Origin: Bryobacter sp.
GTDB taxonomy: Bacteria > Acidobacteriota > Terriglobia > Bryobacterales > Bryobacteraceae
DNA length: 64,000 bases
Direction of reading: 5' to 3'
Assembly: GCA_022843605.1 (NCBI GenBank)
Contig: JALHNI010000004.1
Span: 1 to 64,000, forward strand
Shown one piece after another: positions 9,545-17,784 of this stretch. The stretch's first letter is position 1. The number at the start of each line of letters is the position of its first letter. A program made the position numbers and the translations under genes. The notes beneath the pieces are model-generated. The model saw nothing but the letters and a program-made list of their open reading frames with translations, was not told the DNA's origin and did not search any database.

Positions 9545-10450
9545 ATGAAATCGCTGGTCTTCGTCCTGCTCGCCCTCTCGCTCTCGGCGCAAGTCCGCAA
9601 ACTCCACACCCGAGACCTGACGCGGCTCAGCCAGCCGCAGGTGGCGGAAGCGCTGAGGCAGAGCGACGTCATCTTCATCCCCGTGGGCGCGGTGGAGACA
9701 AACGGCATCCAGCCGAGCGATCGCGACTATGTGTGGCCGCTGGCTTACGCAATGGCCATGGCGGAAGAGACCGGCGGACTCTACATGCCCGGCCTGATGT
9801 GGAGTTATCCGGGTACGACGGTGATCGCGCCCTCCACCATCTACTTGCCGCCGCACACGGGCACCGAATTTCTAAAGAGCCTTGCGCGGTCTCTGCTGCG
9901 CCAGGGTTTTCGCCGACAGGTCTACGTCTCCGCGAGCCACGGTCCGGCGGCGCTCACGGTAGGAACTCTGGTGCGCGAATTCTTCGAGGAGACGCATGTA
10001 CCAATTTTGTTCATCAACATGGACACGCAGTTACCGCGGCTTAAGGCGACTCCTGAGCAGATCCACAAGACACTGTACGGCGCGCATTGGATGACCGGCC
10101 GCATTGAGGACCTCCCTCTGCGCGGCGATTACGGTCCCGTCGAAGTGCCGGCGCTACCGGTGAATACCGGCCTCGCGACGCTGGGGCGTTTGGGCTTCTC
10201 CGGTAGCCTGACGCTGGGTTCCTGGGTGAACGACGTGATGGCGCACGGATCGGGCAAGGATGTCCTGCCTGAGTCAGCCGCCCAACGCGAAGAATGGGGC
10301 CGAAGCGGCCAAAGTGAGCTGGTGACCATCGTCAAGCGGATGCGGCTCGGTGAAGCGATGGAAGCGCTTCGCCAGCACGACCGGTACACGCAGGAGGTGA
10401 TCATTCCCCGGCTCGGCAAGACGCTCCCTGGCCCCCAGGATCATCGATAG
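9545..10450 (+). CDS. Creatininase-family-like exported protein with altered metal ligands
   Basis: A 301-residue protein with signal peptide MKSLVFVLLALSLSAQ; a TTG at 9530 is in frame but lies outside the signal and is not preferred. The body resembles creatininase/amidohydrolase proteins (VIFIPVGAVETNGIQPSDRD, GTEFLKSLARSLLRQGFR, YVSASHGPAA, NDVMAHGSGKDVLPE). In the usual family motif the first metal site reads Glu-x-His-Gly; here it reads ETNG, so the His is replaced by Asn, while the Asp in SDRD and the His in ASHG remain. It may be a divergent hydrolase or a non-catalytic relative. It is divergent from the DUF1549/1553 gene with 73 bases between. Confidence 0.75.
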   Translation: MKSLVFVLLALSLSAQVRKLHTRDLTRLSQPQVAEALRQSDVIFIPVGAVETNGIQPSDRDYVWPLAYAMAMAEETGGLYMPGLMWSYPGTTVIAPSTIYLPPHTGTEFLKSLARSLLRQGFRRQVYVSASHGPAALTVGTLVREFFEETHVPILFINMDTQLPRLKATPEQIHKTLYGAHWMTGRIEDLPLRGDYGPVEVPALPVNTGLATLGRLGFSGSLTLGSWVNDVMAHGSGKDVLPESAAQREEWGRSGQSELVTIVKRMRLGEAMEALRQHDRYTQEVIIPRLGKTLPGPQDHR

Positions 10451-10460
10451 CCGACGACGC

Positions 10461-11306
10461 TTACTTCGTCGCGACGGGTAACTCGGGCCGCGAGCTCCAG
10501 TCTTGAAAGGATCCGTCGTAGAGCTTCACATTCTTACCGCTCACCCGTGCCGCAAAGTAAAGCACCGTCGCCTGCTGGCCAACGTGGCAGTAAGTGATGA
10601 TGGTGCCACCGTTGCCAAGATACTCGCCAAGTTTCTTCTTGGGGAGAAACTGCTTGTCGGCCGTAAGGAGTGTGGGAAAGGGAAGATTCCAGGCTCCGGG
10701 AATATGCCCCGCTCGGGGCATATTCCCGGCGTTCTCGCCCTTGTAGAACTCGGGCAGGCGGGCATCCAAAAGCACGACCCCCTGGTCGGTGCGGTGGGTA
10801 TTGATCCATGCCGCGTCGACAATCAGTTCCGGCTGCGGCTTGAGCTTGAGCTCGGTGGAAGGTGTCACCACGGTCGCCTCAGTCGCCGTCGGCAGCCCCT
10901 TGGCTTTCCATGCCGCCAGCCCGCCGTCGAGCAAGGCCGCTTTCAGGCTCAGATAGTCGAAGGTAAACCAGACGCGGGTGGCGGACTGGACGGAGTCCGT
11001 GGCGGTGTAAATCACCACCTTCGAACTATTGTTGACGCCGAGTTTCATCAAAGCGGTTTGCAGCGTGTCGGTTGGCGCCATCTCGAGACGGAGACCGCGA
11101 TCGCCAGTGATGGAGATATCGCCGAGGGTCACGAGCCGGGCACCGGGAATGTGTCCCGCTTCATAGTCCTTCTGGCTCCCGACATGCAGGATGACCAGAT
11201 TTGGAGCCTTGAGTTGGTCAGCCAGCGAGTCCACGGTGATCAAGACGTCTTGGGCGAATGCCGCGAGGCCGAGCGCGAGAGGCAGCAGAAAGCGCATATG
11301 ACTCAT
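10461..11306 (-). CDS. Periplasmic sulfurtransferase with two rhodanese domains
   Basis: A 281-residue protein with a signal peptide (MRFLLPLALGLAAFAQ) and two rhodanese domains, about 22-140 and 160-275. The catalytic Cys240 is in the second domain within CHVGQQA, the CxxGxxA loop of thiosulfate/mercaptopyruvate sulfurtransferases; the first domain has no active-site Cys, as usual in tandem enzymes. Each domain has its GHIPGA motif. Start could be the ATG at 11306 or 11297; neither has a clear ribosome site. The coding region holds a perfect 15-bp inverted repeat at 10696-10729. It converges with the creatininase-like gene (10-base gap). Confidence 0.9.
   Translation of the reverse strand: MSHMRFLLPLALGLAAFAQDVLITVDSLADQLKAPNLVILHVGSQKDYEAGHIPGARLVTLGDISITGDRGLRLEMAPTDTLQTALMKLGVNNSSKVVIYTATDSVQSATRVWFTFDYLSLKAALLDGGLAAWKAKGLPTATEATVVTPSTELKLKPQPELIVDAAWINTHRTDQGVVLLDARLPEFYKGENAGNMPRAGHIPGAWNLPFPTLLTADKQFLPKKKLGEYLGNGGTIITYCHVGQQATVLYFAARVSGKNVKLYDGSFQDWSSRPELPVATK
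10696..10729. repeat. Perfect 15-bp inverted repeat inside the rhodanese gene
   Basis: Arms at 10696-10710 (CCGGGAATATGCCCC) and 10715-10729 are exact reverse complements around the four-base loop GCTC. It lies inside the second rhodanese domain, where the protein reads GNMPRAGHIPG just before the conserved GHIPGA motif ends. The mRNA would fold into a stable hairpin during translation. It may be chance recoding of the GHIPG motif or a duplicated half-site. Confidence 0.8.
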
Positions 11307-11361
11307 ATTGTGCAGGAAAACCGGAGTGTATGATAGACGCCGGGAGATAGTTAGCCAAAAT

Positions 11362-12009
11362 ATGAAGTTCTTCGCGATAGCCGCATGTGCCGCATTCGTC
11401 CTGACCGCTCAGAATTCTGACCGCAGCGTACCGATCGAGAACGATCAGGTGAAGGTGCTGAAGGTGACCCAGAAGCCGCATCAAAAGACGCGCCTCCACA
11501 AGCACGACATGAATCGGGTGATGATCTATCTGCAGGCGGGGACGCAGACGGTAGAGTATCCCGACGCGAAGCCGTCCCTGGTGAAATGGAAGGCCGGCGA
11601 GGCGCTCTGGAGCCCCAAGGTGGGCATGCACACGGCGGAGATCGATGCCCCAGGCCCCATTACGATCGTGGAACTGGAACTGAAAAATCCCGGACGCAAG
11701 GTCGCCCTGCCGGCGCTCGATCCCCTCAGAGTCGCGCCCAAGTTGTACAAAGTTGAGATGGAGAACGATCAGGTGCGGATCGTTCGTTCGAAGATCGGCC
11801 CCCGTGGAACCGTTCCGCTGCATGAGCACGGCTTGAACCGAGTCGTGGTCTACCTGACCGATCAGAACTTTAAGATCACCAACGCTGAAGGCAAGGTGGA
11901 CCACGTGAAGCATCAGGCAGGCGACGTCAGTTGGGGCACGCCTGTCAAACACCAGGAGGAGAATCTCAGCGACCAGCCGTTCGAAATCCTGATCGTCGAA
12001 ATCAAGTAG
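11362..12009 (+). CDS. Exported double-cupin protein
   Basis: A 215-residue protein starting at the ATG at 11362, which opens the signal peptide MKFFAIAACAAFVLTAQ; the in-frame region upstream to 11308 overlaps the divergent rhodanese promoter region and is not counted. Two similar beta-barrel halves follow: about 25-120 (IENDQVKVLKVTQKPHQKTRLHKHDMNR, cut here into its parts IENDQVKVLKV and LHKHDMNRVMIYL) and about 125-210 (MENDQVRIVRSKIGP, LHEHGLNRVVVYL). The His residues in HKH and HEH are the expected cupin metal ligands. It appears to be an internal duplication. No substrate can be named. Confidence 0.75.
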   Translation: MKFFAIAACAAFVLTAQNSDRSVPIENDQVKVLKVTQKPHQKTRLHKHDMNRVMIYLQAGTQTVEYPDAKPSLVKWKAGEALWSPKVGMHTAEIDAPGPITIVELELKNPGRKVALPALDPLRVAPKLYKVEMENDQVRIVRSKIGPRGTVPLHEHGLNRVVVYLTDQNFKITNAEGKVDHVKHQAGDVSWGTPVKHQEENLSDQPFEILIVEIK

Positions 12010-12022
12010 GCCGGAATCGCAA

Positions 12023-12059
12023 CAAGGGGCGGCCTCCGGATATTCGGAGCCGCCCCTTG
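12023..12059. terminator. Strong hairpin between convergent genes
   Basis: CAAGGGGCGG and the reverse-complementary CCGCCCCTTG form the base of a stem that continues through CTCCG/CGGAG with one bulged C and a six-base loop. It lies in the 73-base gap between the convergent cupin and actin-like genes, so it could end transcription from both sides. A clear T-run is missing on either strand. Confidence 0.65.
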
Positions 12060-12082
12060 CAGCAATGAGACTGAGTACCTGG

Positions 12083-13087
12083 TTAGGCTTCGGCCAGGGC
12101 CGCCACCAGTGCGCCCTTGGCGGTGGCCGTGAGGGGATCGCTGGCCATCTTCACCTCGGAGATCGCCAGCGGGAAAGCCGACTCCCGCAGAATTTTCTCG
12201 AAGCGTTCGCGGAAGCCCGAAGGCATCACGGTGCCGCCGCTCAAGACAATCGGCACCGGCTTCGCGATCCGAGGCATGTTCCGCGTATTCGCCAGCGTAT
12301 GGTTCAGTCCATCCACCAGGGACTTGATCATGTCGTCATAGTAGACGCCCAGAACCTGCTGAACCTTATCGACGTACTGACCGTTGATGTGGAAGTTCTG
12401 TTCCTTCGTAATCCGGATACGCGTCGACACCTCGCCGGTGATCTGCGCGGCAGATTGGTCAATAAAGTCGCCTGCTTTCGGAACGGCGAAACTCAGTACC
12501 GGCACGGAGAGGTAGGCAAGACACACATTGCAGAGGCCGCCGCCGCAACTGATGCCGATACCGGAGTAATTGGTATCTTCCATCTCGCCGTAGACCACCG
12601 CCAAACCTTCGTTGATCGCCTTCGGAGCGTAGCCCATGTCGCGCAGGATCTGTCCCAGCGTCGCTTCGTGATAGGTAACGTTCGTCTCTTCGCCGATCGG
12701 TGCCGCCGGCACGCTGTAATAGACGCTGCGGCCCGCGGCGGCTTCGCCACCCGTCAGCGAACCGATGAGTTGCTTCATCATGTCGCTACTGGCCGGCTCG
12801 CTCGGATTCAGCACGCCTTTCGTCATCGGGCGGCGCGCTTCCACCTGCAACAAGTCAGCGAACCGTTCGCTCTCATTGCCGTGCACGATCAACTGATCGC
12901 CTTCCACCTTGTGAGGAATGTTCTCCTTACGGAGCACGTTCTCGGTCATCTTCGAGTACGGTAGGGTGACAAACGCATTCAGTTGCGAACGGTAGTCGTA
13001 ACGGCCGCCCTCATTCTGTTGCGCCAGCACCACCCGGCTGGTTCCGACATCGAGCCCGAGGGCTCCTCCCTGATTTGCCTTGGCCAT
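12083..13087 (-). CDS. Actin-like ATPase (ParM/MreB/Hsp70 superfamily)
   Basis: A 334-residue cytoplasmic protein of the actin-like ATPase fold but clearly not the MreB encoded at 22458-23489. The phosphate-1 loop reads LGLDVGTSRVVLAQ, the phosphate-2 region GIGISCGGGLCNVCL, and the adenosine motif VPIVLSGGTVMPSGF. GGAG seven bases before the ATG at 13087 sets the start; an ATG six bases earlier is too close to it. The gene begins two bases after the stop of the amidase gene, so the two are very likely co-transcribed and translationally coupled. The exact family is not recognised; a cytoskeletal role near the cell wall is inferred from its neighbour. Confidence 0.8.
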   Translation of the reverse strand: MAKANQGGALGLDVGTSRVVLAQQNEGGRYDYRSQLNAFVTLPYSKMTENVLRKENIPHKVEGDQLIVHGNESERFADLLQVEARRPMTKGVLNPSEPASSDMMKQLIGSLTGGEAAAGRSVYYSVPAAPIGEETNVTYHEATLGQILRDMGYAPKAINEGLAVVYGEMEDTNYSGIGISCGGGLCNVCLAYLSVPVLSFAVPKAGDFIDQSAAQITGEVSTRIRITKEQNFHINGQYVDKVQQVLGVYYDDMIKSLVDGLNHTLANTRNMPRIAKPVPIVLSGGTVMPSGFRERFEKILRESAFPLAISEVKMASDPLTATAKGALVAALAEA

Positions 13088-13089
13088 GA

Positions 13090-14289
13090 TCATTCTCCTT
13101 CCGCGGATTTCCCGCTGTTTCCGCCCAGCGGGGCGCTGAGTTTCTTGTACCGTTCACGAAGCGCAGCCTTATGCTCGGCTACGCTGATTCCGTTCTGTTT
13201 AGCCTGTTCGCGGATCTGGTCTTCCGCCGCCAACAAACCTTTCCACATGCGGGCTCCGGTTGACGTCATAAACGACGGGTCATACGCGAAGCCAAAAATC
13301 AACAGGCTCGGCACCGGCAACGCATAGTTGTCAGGTAAACCGATCTCTTCGTACGGGAAGTTTCCCGCCCAGTCGGTGTGATAGCCGATGATCATGTTGT
13401 GCGGGTTCACCGACACCTGCGCGTGTGTCGGGCAGTTGTAGGCCGAAATGCCGTACTTCGATCGCAGCATCTCGGTGAGGAGTTTCGCGGTCGTCACCTG
13501 CCCCGAAGTCACTTTGGGATTCTCGTCGCCCTTCACCGTCTGCGTCTCAAACGCCACACCCAAAAAGCTATCGTTCAAATTCAAGTAGACCCATTCTTCG
13601 TCCGCCCAGGTCGAGTTTCCGGCATGGAAAGCGGTCTCGTTCTCCGCCACCACTCGGAATGCCCGGCCAAACCGGTCGATCACGTAGTTGTAGGCCTTCT
13701 TCTCCCGAATGAACCCAATCAGGTTCTCGCCGTAGTGCCGCAGCGTCCGGTTATGCTCCGGGCCAAAGTCGGCCATGTGGCTCTCCGTCGTGTGAAACAC
13801 GATGCCGATCGGCTGATTGCGGATCGTCAGCGAGATCTCCAAGTCCTTACCGCGGTTGTAGGCGTAGTAGGCCCGTGGACGATTCGTGGTCGCGAACTTC
13901 GTCTCAATCCGCAGCCCGTTTGAGTAGGTGTCGATCCCGCCGGCGGAATCCACCACCCAGATCTTCGGCGGCGCAGTCAGCTTCGCCGCCGCCGGCTTTT
14001 CGGTGCGCACCGCTTCGGCCGCCTGTATCGGTGGGGTGACGGCACTGCTCTTCGAGCGCCAGGAGACGACCCCTAGAAAACTCACGCCCAGAGCCGCGCC
14101 GCTCAACAGCACCACCCAGTACGGCACCGGCACGGTTGGCCGCGCGCGCAAGTCGCGCAGGGTCACCTGATGGGTCTGCAGGAAGCGCAACCGCTCCACC
14201 GGACCCTGGATCTCCGACGCACGCTTCCCCACCCACCAGCGCATCAGCGCGGTAGTCGCCAGCCAGCGAGTAAAGGCAAGCAATCTCAT
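13090..14289 (-). CDS. Membrane-anchored N-acetylmuramoyl-L-alanine amidase (Amidase_2/PGRP type)
   Basis: A 399-residue protein with a cytoplasmic N-terminus, one membrane segment at about 57-76 (YWVVLLSGAALGVSFLGVV) and a periplasmic amidase_2 domain from about 160 to 310. His166 in IVFHTTES is the expected first zinc ligand; FHAGNS (221-226), LNDSFLGVAFE and a late His (H289 or H304) complete the usual pattern. It should cleave the lactyl-L-Ala bond of peptidoglycan. A C-terminal stretch of about 75 residues is charged and of unknown role. It heads a two-gene unit with the actin-like ATPase, behind the rng terminator. Confidence 0.82.
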   Translation of the reverse strand: MRLLAFTRWLATTALMRWWVGKRASEIQGPVERLRFLQTHQVTLRDLRARPTVPVPYWVVLLSGAALGVSFLGVVSWRSKSSAVTPPIQAAEAVRTEKPAAAKLTAPPKIWVVDSAGGIDTYSNGLRIETKFATTNRPRAYYAYNRGKDLEISLTIRNQPIGIVFHTTESHMADFGPEHNRTLRHYGENLIGFIREKKAYNYVIDRFGRAFRVVAENETAFHAGNSTWADEEWVYLNLNDSFLGVAFETQTVKGDENPKVTSGQVTTAKLLTEMLRSKYGISAYNCPTHAQVSVNPHNMIIGYHTDWAGNFPYEEIGLPDNYALPVPSLLIFGFAYDPSFMTSTGARMWKGLLAAEDQIREQAKQNGISVAEHKAALRERYKKLSAPLGGNSGKSAEGE

Positions 14290-14324
14290 CTGCCACTGGG
14301 TAGTTCGGCAGTCCTGCCCTCAAA

Positions 14325-14341
14325 CCTTAGGGGTCCTAAGG
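14325..14341. promoter_or_regulatory. Inverted repeat upstream of the amidase gene
   Basis: CCTTAGG-GGT-CCTAAGG is a perfect 7-bp palindrome with a three-base spacer, 36 bases upstream of the amidase ATG and after the rng terminator. Its place in the promoter region makes it a candidate operator for the amidase/actin-like pair; no regulator can be named. Confidence 0.4.
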
Positions 14342-14412
14342 CCCCGATCTAAGGTCCCTGAGGACTATTTCTTACGACTCAGGTTCAGTTTTCTGGTAGG
14401 TCCCATAAATGA

Positions 14413-14445
14413 GAAAAGCCCCAGGCCCTTCGCAGGACCTGGGGC
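14413..14445 (-). terminator. Rho-independent terminator of the mre-rng operon
   Basis: Read on the minus strand, GCCCCAGG and CCTGGGGC pair around a 12-base loop and are followed directly by TTTTCTC. It lies 18 bases past the rng stop, so it closes the mreBCD-mrdA-rodA-rng run and separates it from the amidase gene. Confidence 0.88.
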
Positions 14446-14462
14446 ACGCTTCCGTCTTTCGC

Positions 14463-17450
14463 CTAAGCGAGCGAGAACTTCTCGTGGTGGATCGTGGCGT
14501 CACTTACCACCGCCACCGGGATGCCCACAATCTCCTCGATCTCTTCGAGGTAGCTGTTGCCGCTGCTCTTGAGTTCTTTGGCCACATCCGGATGCACGCG
14601 CAACTCGACGTCCTTGTTATCGCGGAACGCCCGCGCCATCTTGCGCGCTTCGCCCACGATCTCAACGATCACCGTGTGCACGCTCTTGATGTAACCGGCG
14701 CCCTCACAATGCGGACATGGCATGCAAAGCGTTCTCTCAAGCGACTGCTTCACGCGCTTCCGCGTGATCGCCACCAAGCCGAAATCGTTGAATTGCAGAA
14801 TCTTGTACGGCGCTTTGTCGACACGCATTGCATCTTCCAGCGCCTGCATCACTTTTTGGCGATTCTTGCGCTCGTCCATGTCGATGAAGTCGATGACGAT
14901 GATGCCGCCCAGGTCGCGCAGGCGAATCTGACGGACGATCTCTTTGACGGCTTCGACATTCGTCTTGGCGATCGTGTCTTCCAGGCGATTCGTCTTGCCG
15001 ACGTACTTGCCGGTATTGATGTCGATGGCGACCAGAGCCTCGGTCTGATTGATCACGATGAAGCCGCCCGACTTCAACCACACCTTTGGCTTCAGGGCTT
15101 TTTCGAGTTCCGCCGTAATGTTGAAGAAATCGAAGATCGGCACCGGCCGCGTGAACATTTTCACGCGATTCACGAGGTTCGGCTGCAAGCGCTGCACGAA
15201 GCGCAACACCTGCTCGTAAACCTCTTCGCTATCGATCCAGATCGCCTTGAAGTCTTCCGTGAGTTGGTCGCGCAGAATGCGTTCGACAATCTCGACGTCG
15301 TGATAAAGCAGGGCCGGCGCGGGTTTGGCGTCCGCCTTGCGCTTGATCTCCAGCCACAGGTTATGCAGATAACTGATGTCCTGCGCGATGTCCTGCTCGC
15401 TGCGGCCTTCGCCGGCGGTGCGGCAAATGAAACCGCCGGGCATCCCCTCGGTGTTGGCCACCAGGATCTGCTTCAGGCGATGACGCTCGGCATCGGACTC
15501 GATTTTCCGTGACACGCCCGTGTGATTCACGGTCGGCATGTAGACGCAATACCGGCCAGGCAAAGCGATATGCGAGGTGATCCGGGCGCCTTTCTGACCC
15601 AACGGCTCCTTCGCGATCTGGACCAGGATTTCCTGGCCTTCCTTCAGCAGGTCGCTGATCGAGGGGAGCGGCGGCCGCTGACGGTCACCTCGTTCGGAGC
15701 GCTCACCGCGGGGCTCAGCCGTGCGGGGTTCTCCGGCCCGGTCGCCACCGCGGTCACCGCCACGATCGCCTCCCCGGTCATTCCGGCCGCGGCCGCGGCC
15801 ACGGTCATTGCGGCCATTGCGGTCGCCCCGGTCCGGGCGGTCACCGCGCGGTGCACGCTCGACGCGCACTTCACCTTCGAGAGCCGGAGCCAAACCGACC
15901 GACGCTTCAGCCTCTACCGGCAAGGTCTGTCCCGCCGTCATCTCCAGTTCAAGCGGCTTTACCTCGTCGGCGAGTTCGCTCCCTTCAGAGACCTCGGCCG
16001 AACCGACGACGACTGCCGCCGGCGCCACGGGAACGGTACCTTCGGCCACCACCGGACGATCGCCCCGGCCGCGACGACCGCGACGACGGCCACGACGGCC
16101 GCCTCCGGGACGCTGCTGCAGCGCTCGGCCCTGCTCGGGCGAACGGACATGCGCGGAGAATCCAGCTAACGGCAGCGCCGGCTCAGCACCCTCTTCGAGC
16201 GTAGCCCCCTCAGCAACCGCCTCTTCGTCCAACTCCTCGTCTTCACCTTCGTCATCGAGATCGACGGCGGCTTCGGCCGGGGCGAAAGAATCGGCGACAG
16301 GTTCGTCATCATCCGCGTCATCAGACTCAGGAGCTCGAACTTCAAGCGGCGATCCGGCCGGTTCGACCAATTCGGCATCGCGATCGAGAGCAGCTTCGGC
16401 CAACTCCTGGATCTCGTCCAGCGCAGCCTCTTCGTCGGTCAGGCCTGTGTCGATCACCCGAACTTCTTCATTTGCCGTCTCAAGCGGCTCAGTTGAATCA
16501 AGTTCCGGTGAATCAAGTTCCGGTGAATCAAACTCCGGTGAATCGAATTCCGGCTCGTCGTCCAGTTCCGGAGCTTCATCCAATTCGGGTTCCGGCGCCA
16601 CCGGGGTCTCCACCAACGGTTGGCTTTCACGCAGGGGCGACTCATCCAGAAAGCGCAATGGACCACGTGAACTGGGCGTCTCTTCACGCGGCGCCGCCTT
16701 CAACTGGCTGTACTTGCGTAGCGACTCACCCGGCAGCAGCACGACTTCTGAAACCGGAGCGAATTCCTCTTCCGCGCGGTCGTCGCCCGGCTCTTTCGCC
16801 GCCAGATCTTCGGACTCGTCCGTTACGGGCGCGCCAAACTTTGAATCCGGGAAGCCGCTGCGGCCGCGACCACGGCGGCGACGACGGCGTTTTTCTTCCT
16901 CACTTTGGCTATCTTCCCGAGCCAGATTGGCGGCCTGGGTGGTGACAATCGGCGCAACCGAGAAGGGCGGCGCCGAAAACGGCACGTCCGTGCGGGCCTC
17001 ATCGCCGCCAACCGCGGGCTCACCCGCCGGTGCCGCACCCGGACGGCCCCCTTGATAACGGCCATCGCGCCGGTCACGGCCCCGTCCACCACGGTCGCCC
17101 CGATCCCCGCGATCCGACCGTTCCGGCCGCTCAACCCGTTCCGATCTTTCCGGCCGTTCCCCGCCGCCTTCACGCGCCTCAACAGGCGCACCGCGCGGCT
17201 TCTCGTCGGCGAACTCCTCGTTCTCCTCAAAAAAGTCCGAAACGTACAGGAACGTGTCCCGCTCCAGGCCCAAATTGACAAAAGCCGACTGCATTCCGGG
17301 AAGAACGCGAGTCACGCGCCCTTTATGAATGCTGCCGGCTAGAGAATACTCTTGCGCCCGTTGGAAAAATACTTCGACGAGTTGATCGTCTTCAAGCAGC
17401 GCGACCCGCGTTTCGTGCCGGTCGGCGGAAACCACCATCTCTTTGCCCAT
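14463..17450 (-). CDS. rng: Ribonuclease E/G family endoribonuclease with a giant insertion in the S1 domain
   Basis: A 995-residue Rne/Rng ribonuclease that cuts single-stranded RNA in rRNA processing and mRNA decay. Residues 1-78 are the first half of the S1 domain (GSIHKGRVTRVLPGMQSAFVN, with FVNLGLERDTFLYVSDFF). The second half resumes only near residue 595 (SISDLLKEGQEILVQI, KEPLGQKGARIT). Between them lie about 515 low-complexity residues: RG/DR-rich patches (GDRGDRGGRGRD) and acidic Pro/Glu/Asp/Ser repeats. The catalytic part follows with the metal-binding Asp residues (IVIDFIDMDER, FNDFGLVAITRKR) and the zinc-link CPHC. AGAGG eight bases upstream supports the ATG at 17450. It is the last gene of the mre operon, as rng is beside mreBCD in other bacteria. 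Confidence 0.93.
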   Translation of the reverse strand: MGKEMVVSADRHETRVALLEDDQLVEVFFQRAQEYSLAGSIHKGRVTRVLPGMQSAFVNLGLERDTFLYVSDFFEENEEFADEKPRGAPVEAREGGGERPERSERVERPERSDRGDRGDRGGRGRDRRDGRYQGGRPGAAPAGEPAVGGDEARTDVPFSAPPFSVAPIVTTQAANLAREDSQSEEEKRRRRRRGRGRSGFPDSKFGAPVTDESEDLAAKEPGDDRAEEEFAPVSEVVLLPGESLRKYSQLKAAPREETPSSRGPLRFLDESPLRESQPLVETPVAPEPELDEAPELDDEPEFDSPEFDSPELDSPELDSTEPLETANEEVRVIDTGLTDEEAALDEIQELAEAALDRDAELVEPAGSPLEVRAPESDDADDDEPVADSFAPAEAAVDLDDEGEDEELDEEAVAEGATLEEGAEPALPLAGFSAHVRSPEQGRALQQRPGGGRRGRRRGRRGRGDRPVVAEGTVPVAPAAVVVGSAEVSEGSELADEVKPLELEMTAGQTLPVEAEASVGLAPALEGEVRVERAPRGDRPDRGDRNGRNDRGRGRGRNDRGGDRGGDRGGDRAGEPRTAEPRGERSERGDRQRPPLPSISDLLKEGQEILVQIAKEPLGQKGARITSHIALPGRYCVYMPTVNHTGVSRKIESDAERHRLKQILVANTEGMPGGFICRTAGEGRSEQDIAQDISYLHNLWLEIKRKADAKPAPALLYHDVEIVERILRDQLTEDFKAIWIDSEEVYEQVLRFVQRLQPNLVNRVKMFTRPVPIFDFFNITAELEKALKPKVWLKSGGFIVINQTEALVAIDINTGKYVGKTNRLEDTIAKTNVEAVKEIVRQIRLRDLGGIIVIDFIDMDERKNRQKVMQALEDAMRVDKAPYKILQFNDFGLVAITRKRVKQSLERTLCMPCPHCEGAGYIKSVHTVIVEIVGEARKMARAFRDNKDVELRVHPDVAKELKSSGNSYLEEIEEIVGIPVAVVSDATIHHEKFSLA
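16495..16554 (-). repeat. Four tandem 15-bp repeats inside the rng insertion
   Basis: Four direct copies of a 15-base unit (GAATCAAGTTCCGGT on the plus strand, diverging in copies 3 and 4) encode the pentapeptide repeat SPELD/SPEFD on the minus strand. They mark the acidic part of the S1 insertion as a length-variable region produced by repeat slippage. Confidence 0.9.
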
Positions 17451-17784
17451 GTGGCAATCCTCTTTAATTTCTCCGGCTTAGCCAGAACGGCGAAGCAACG
17501 AAGCGAGGGCAGGGGCGATAGTGTTCAATCTTCTTCCAACAGTGAGGAGAAGCTGTAGGGCCATCTCAAAACTAACTCACCGTGTCACGCCCCCCATTGA
17601 AACCAACGGGTTACGTGGCAACGCCGGGAGGTGAAGCGAACAGAAAGGCTCCGTTTACCTTCGACGCGCAAAAATCGTGGCGAACCGTATCGCACTTGAG
17701 TCGCTCCGGCTTGGCGAATCCGTATCAGCCGGGCTCCATCTCGTTAAAGAACCAACTCCCCACTAAAGAAAAGCTGATTCCGAT
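17451..17784. other. 334-base gap between rodA and rng; no convincing gene
   Basis: No open frame here has a ribosome site and recognisable protein. A 68-codon plus-strand frame at 17582-17788 begins at a GTG without a Shine-Dalgarno match and overlaps the rodA end, so I leave it out. The gap may hold an extra promoter or 5' leader for rng, but no clear -35/-10 pair was found by eye. Confidence 0.5.

Noticed and set aside
14409-15512. 367-codon plus-strand open frame opposite the catalytic part of rng
   Set aside because: Antisense to conserved RNase E/G motifs; the frame is kept open by GC-rich third positions.
16495-16554. Possible CRISPR-like or regulatory direct repeats
   Set aside because: Four 15-base units without spacers, in frame within rng; a protein repeat.
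15721-17055. 444-codon plus-strand open frame opposite rng
   Set aside because: It is antisense to the low-complexity rng insertion; its Arg/Ser/Pro-rich translation is a shadow of the RG/DR and acidic codons and has no ribosome site or domain.
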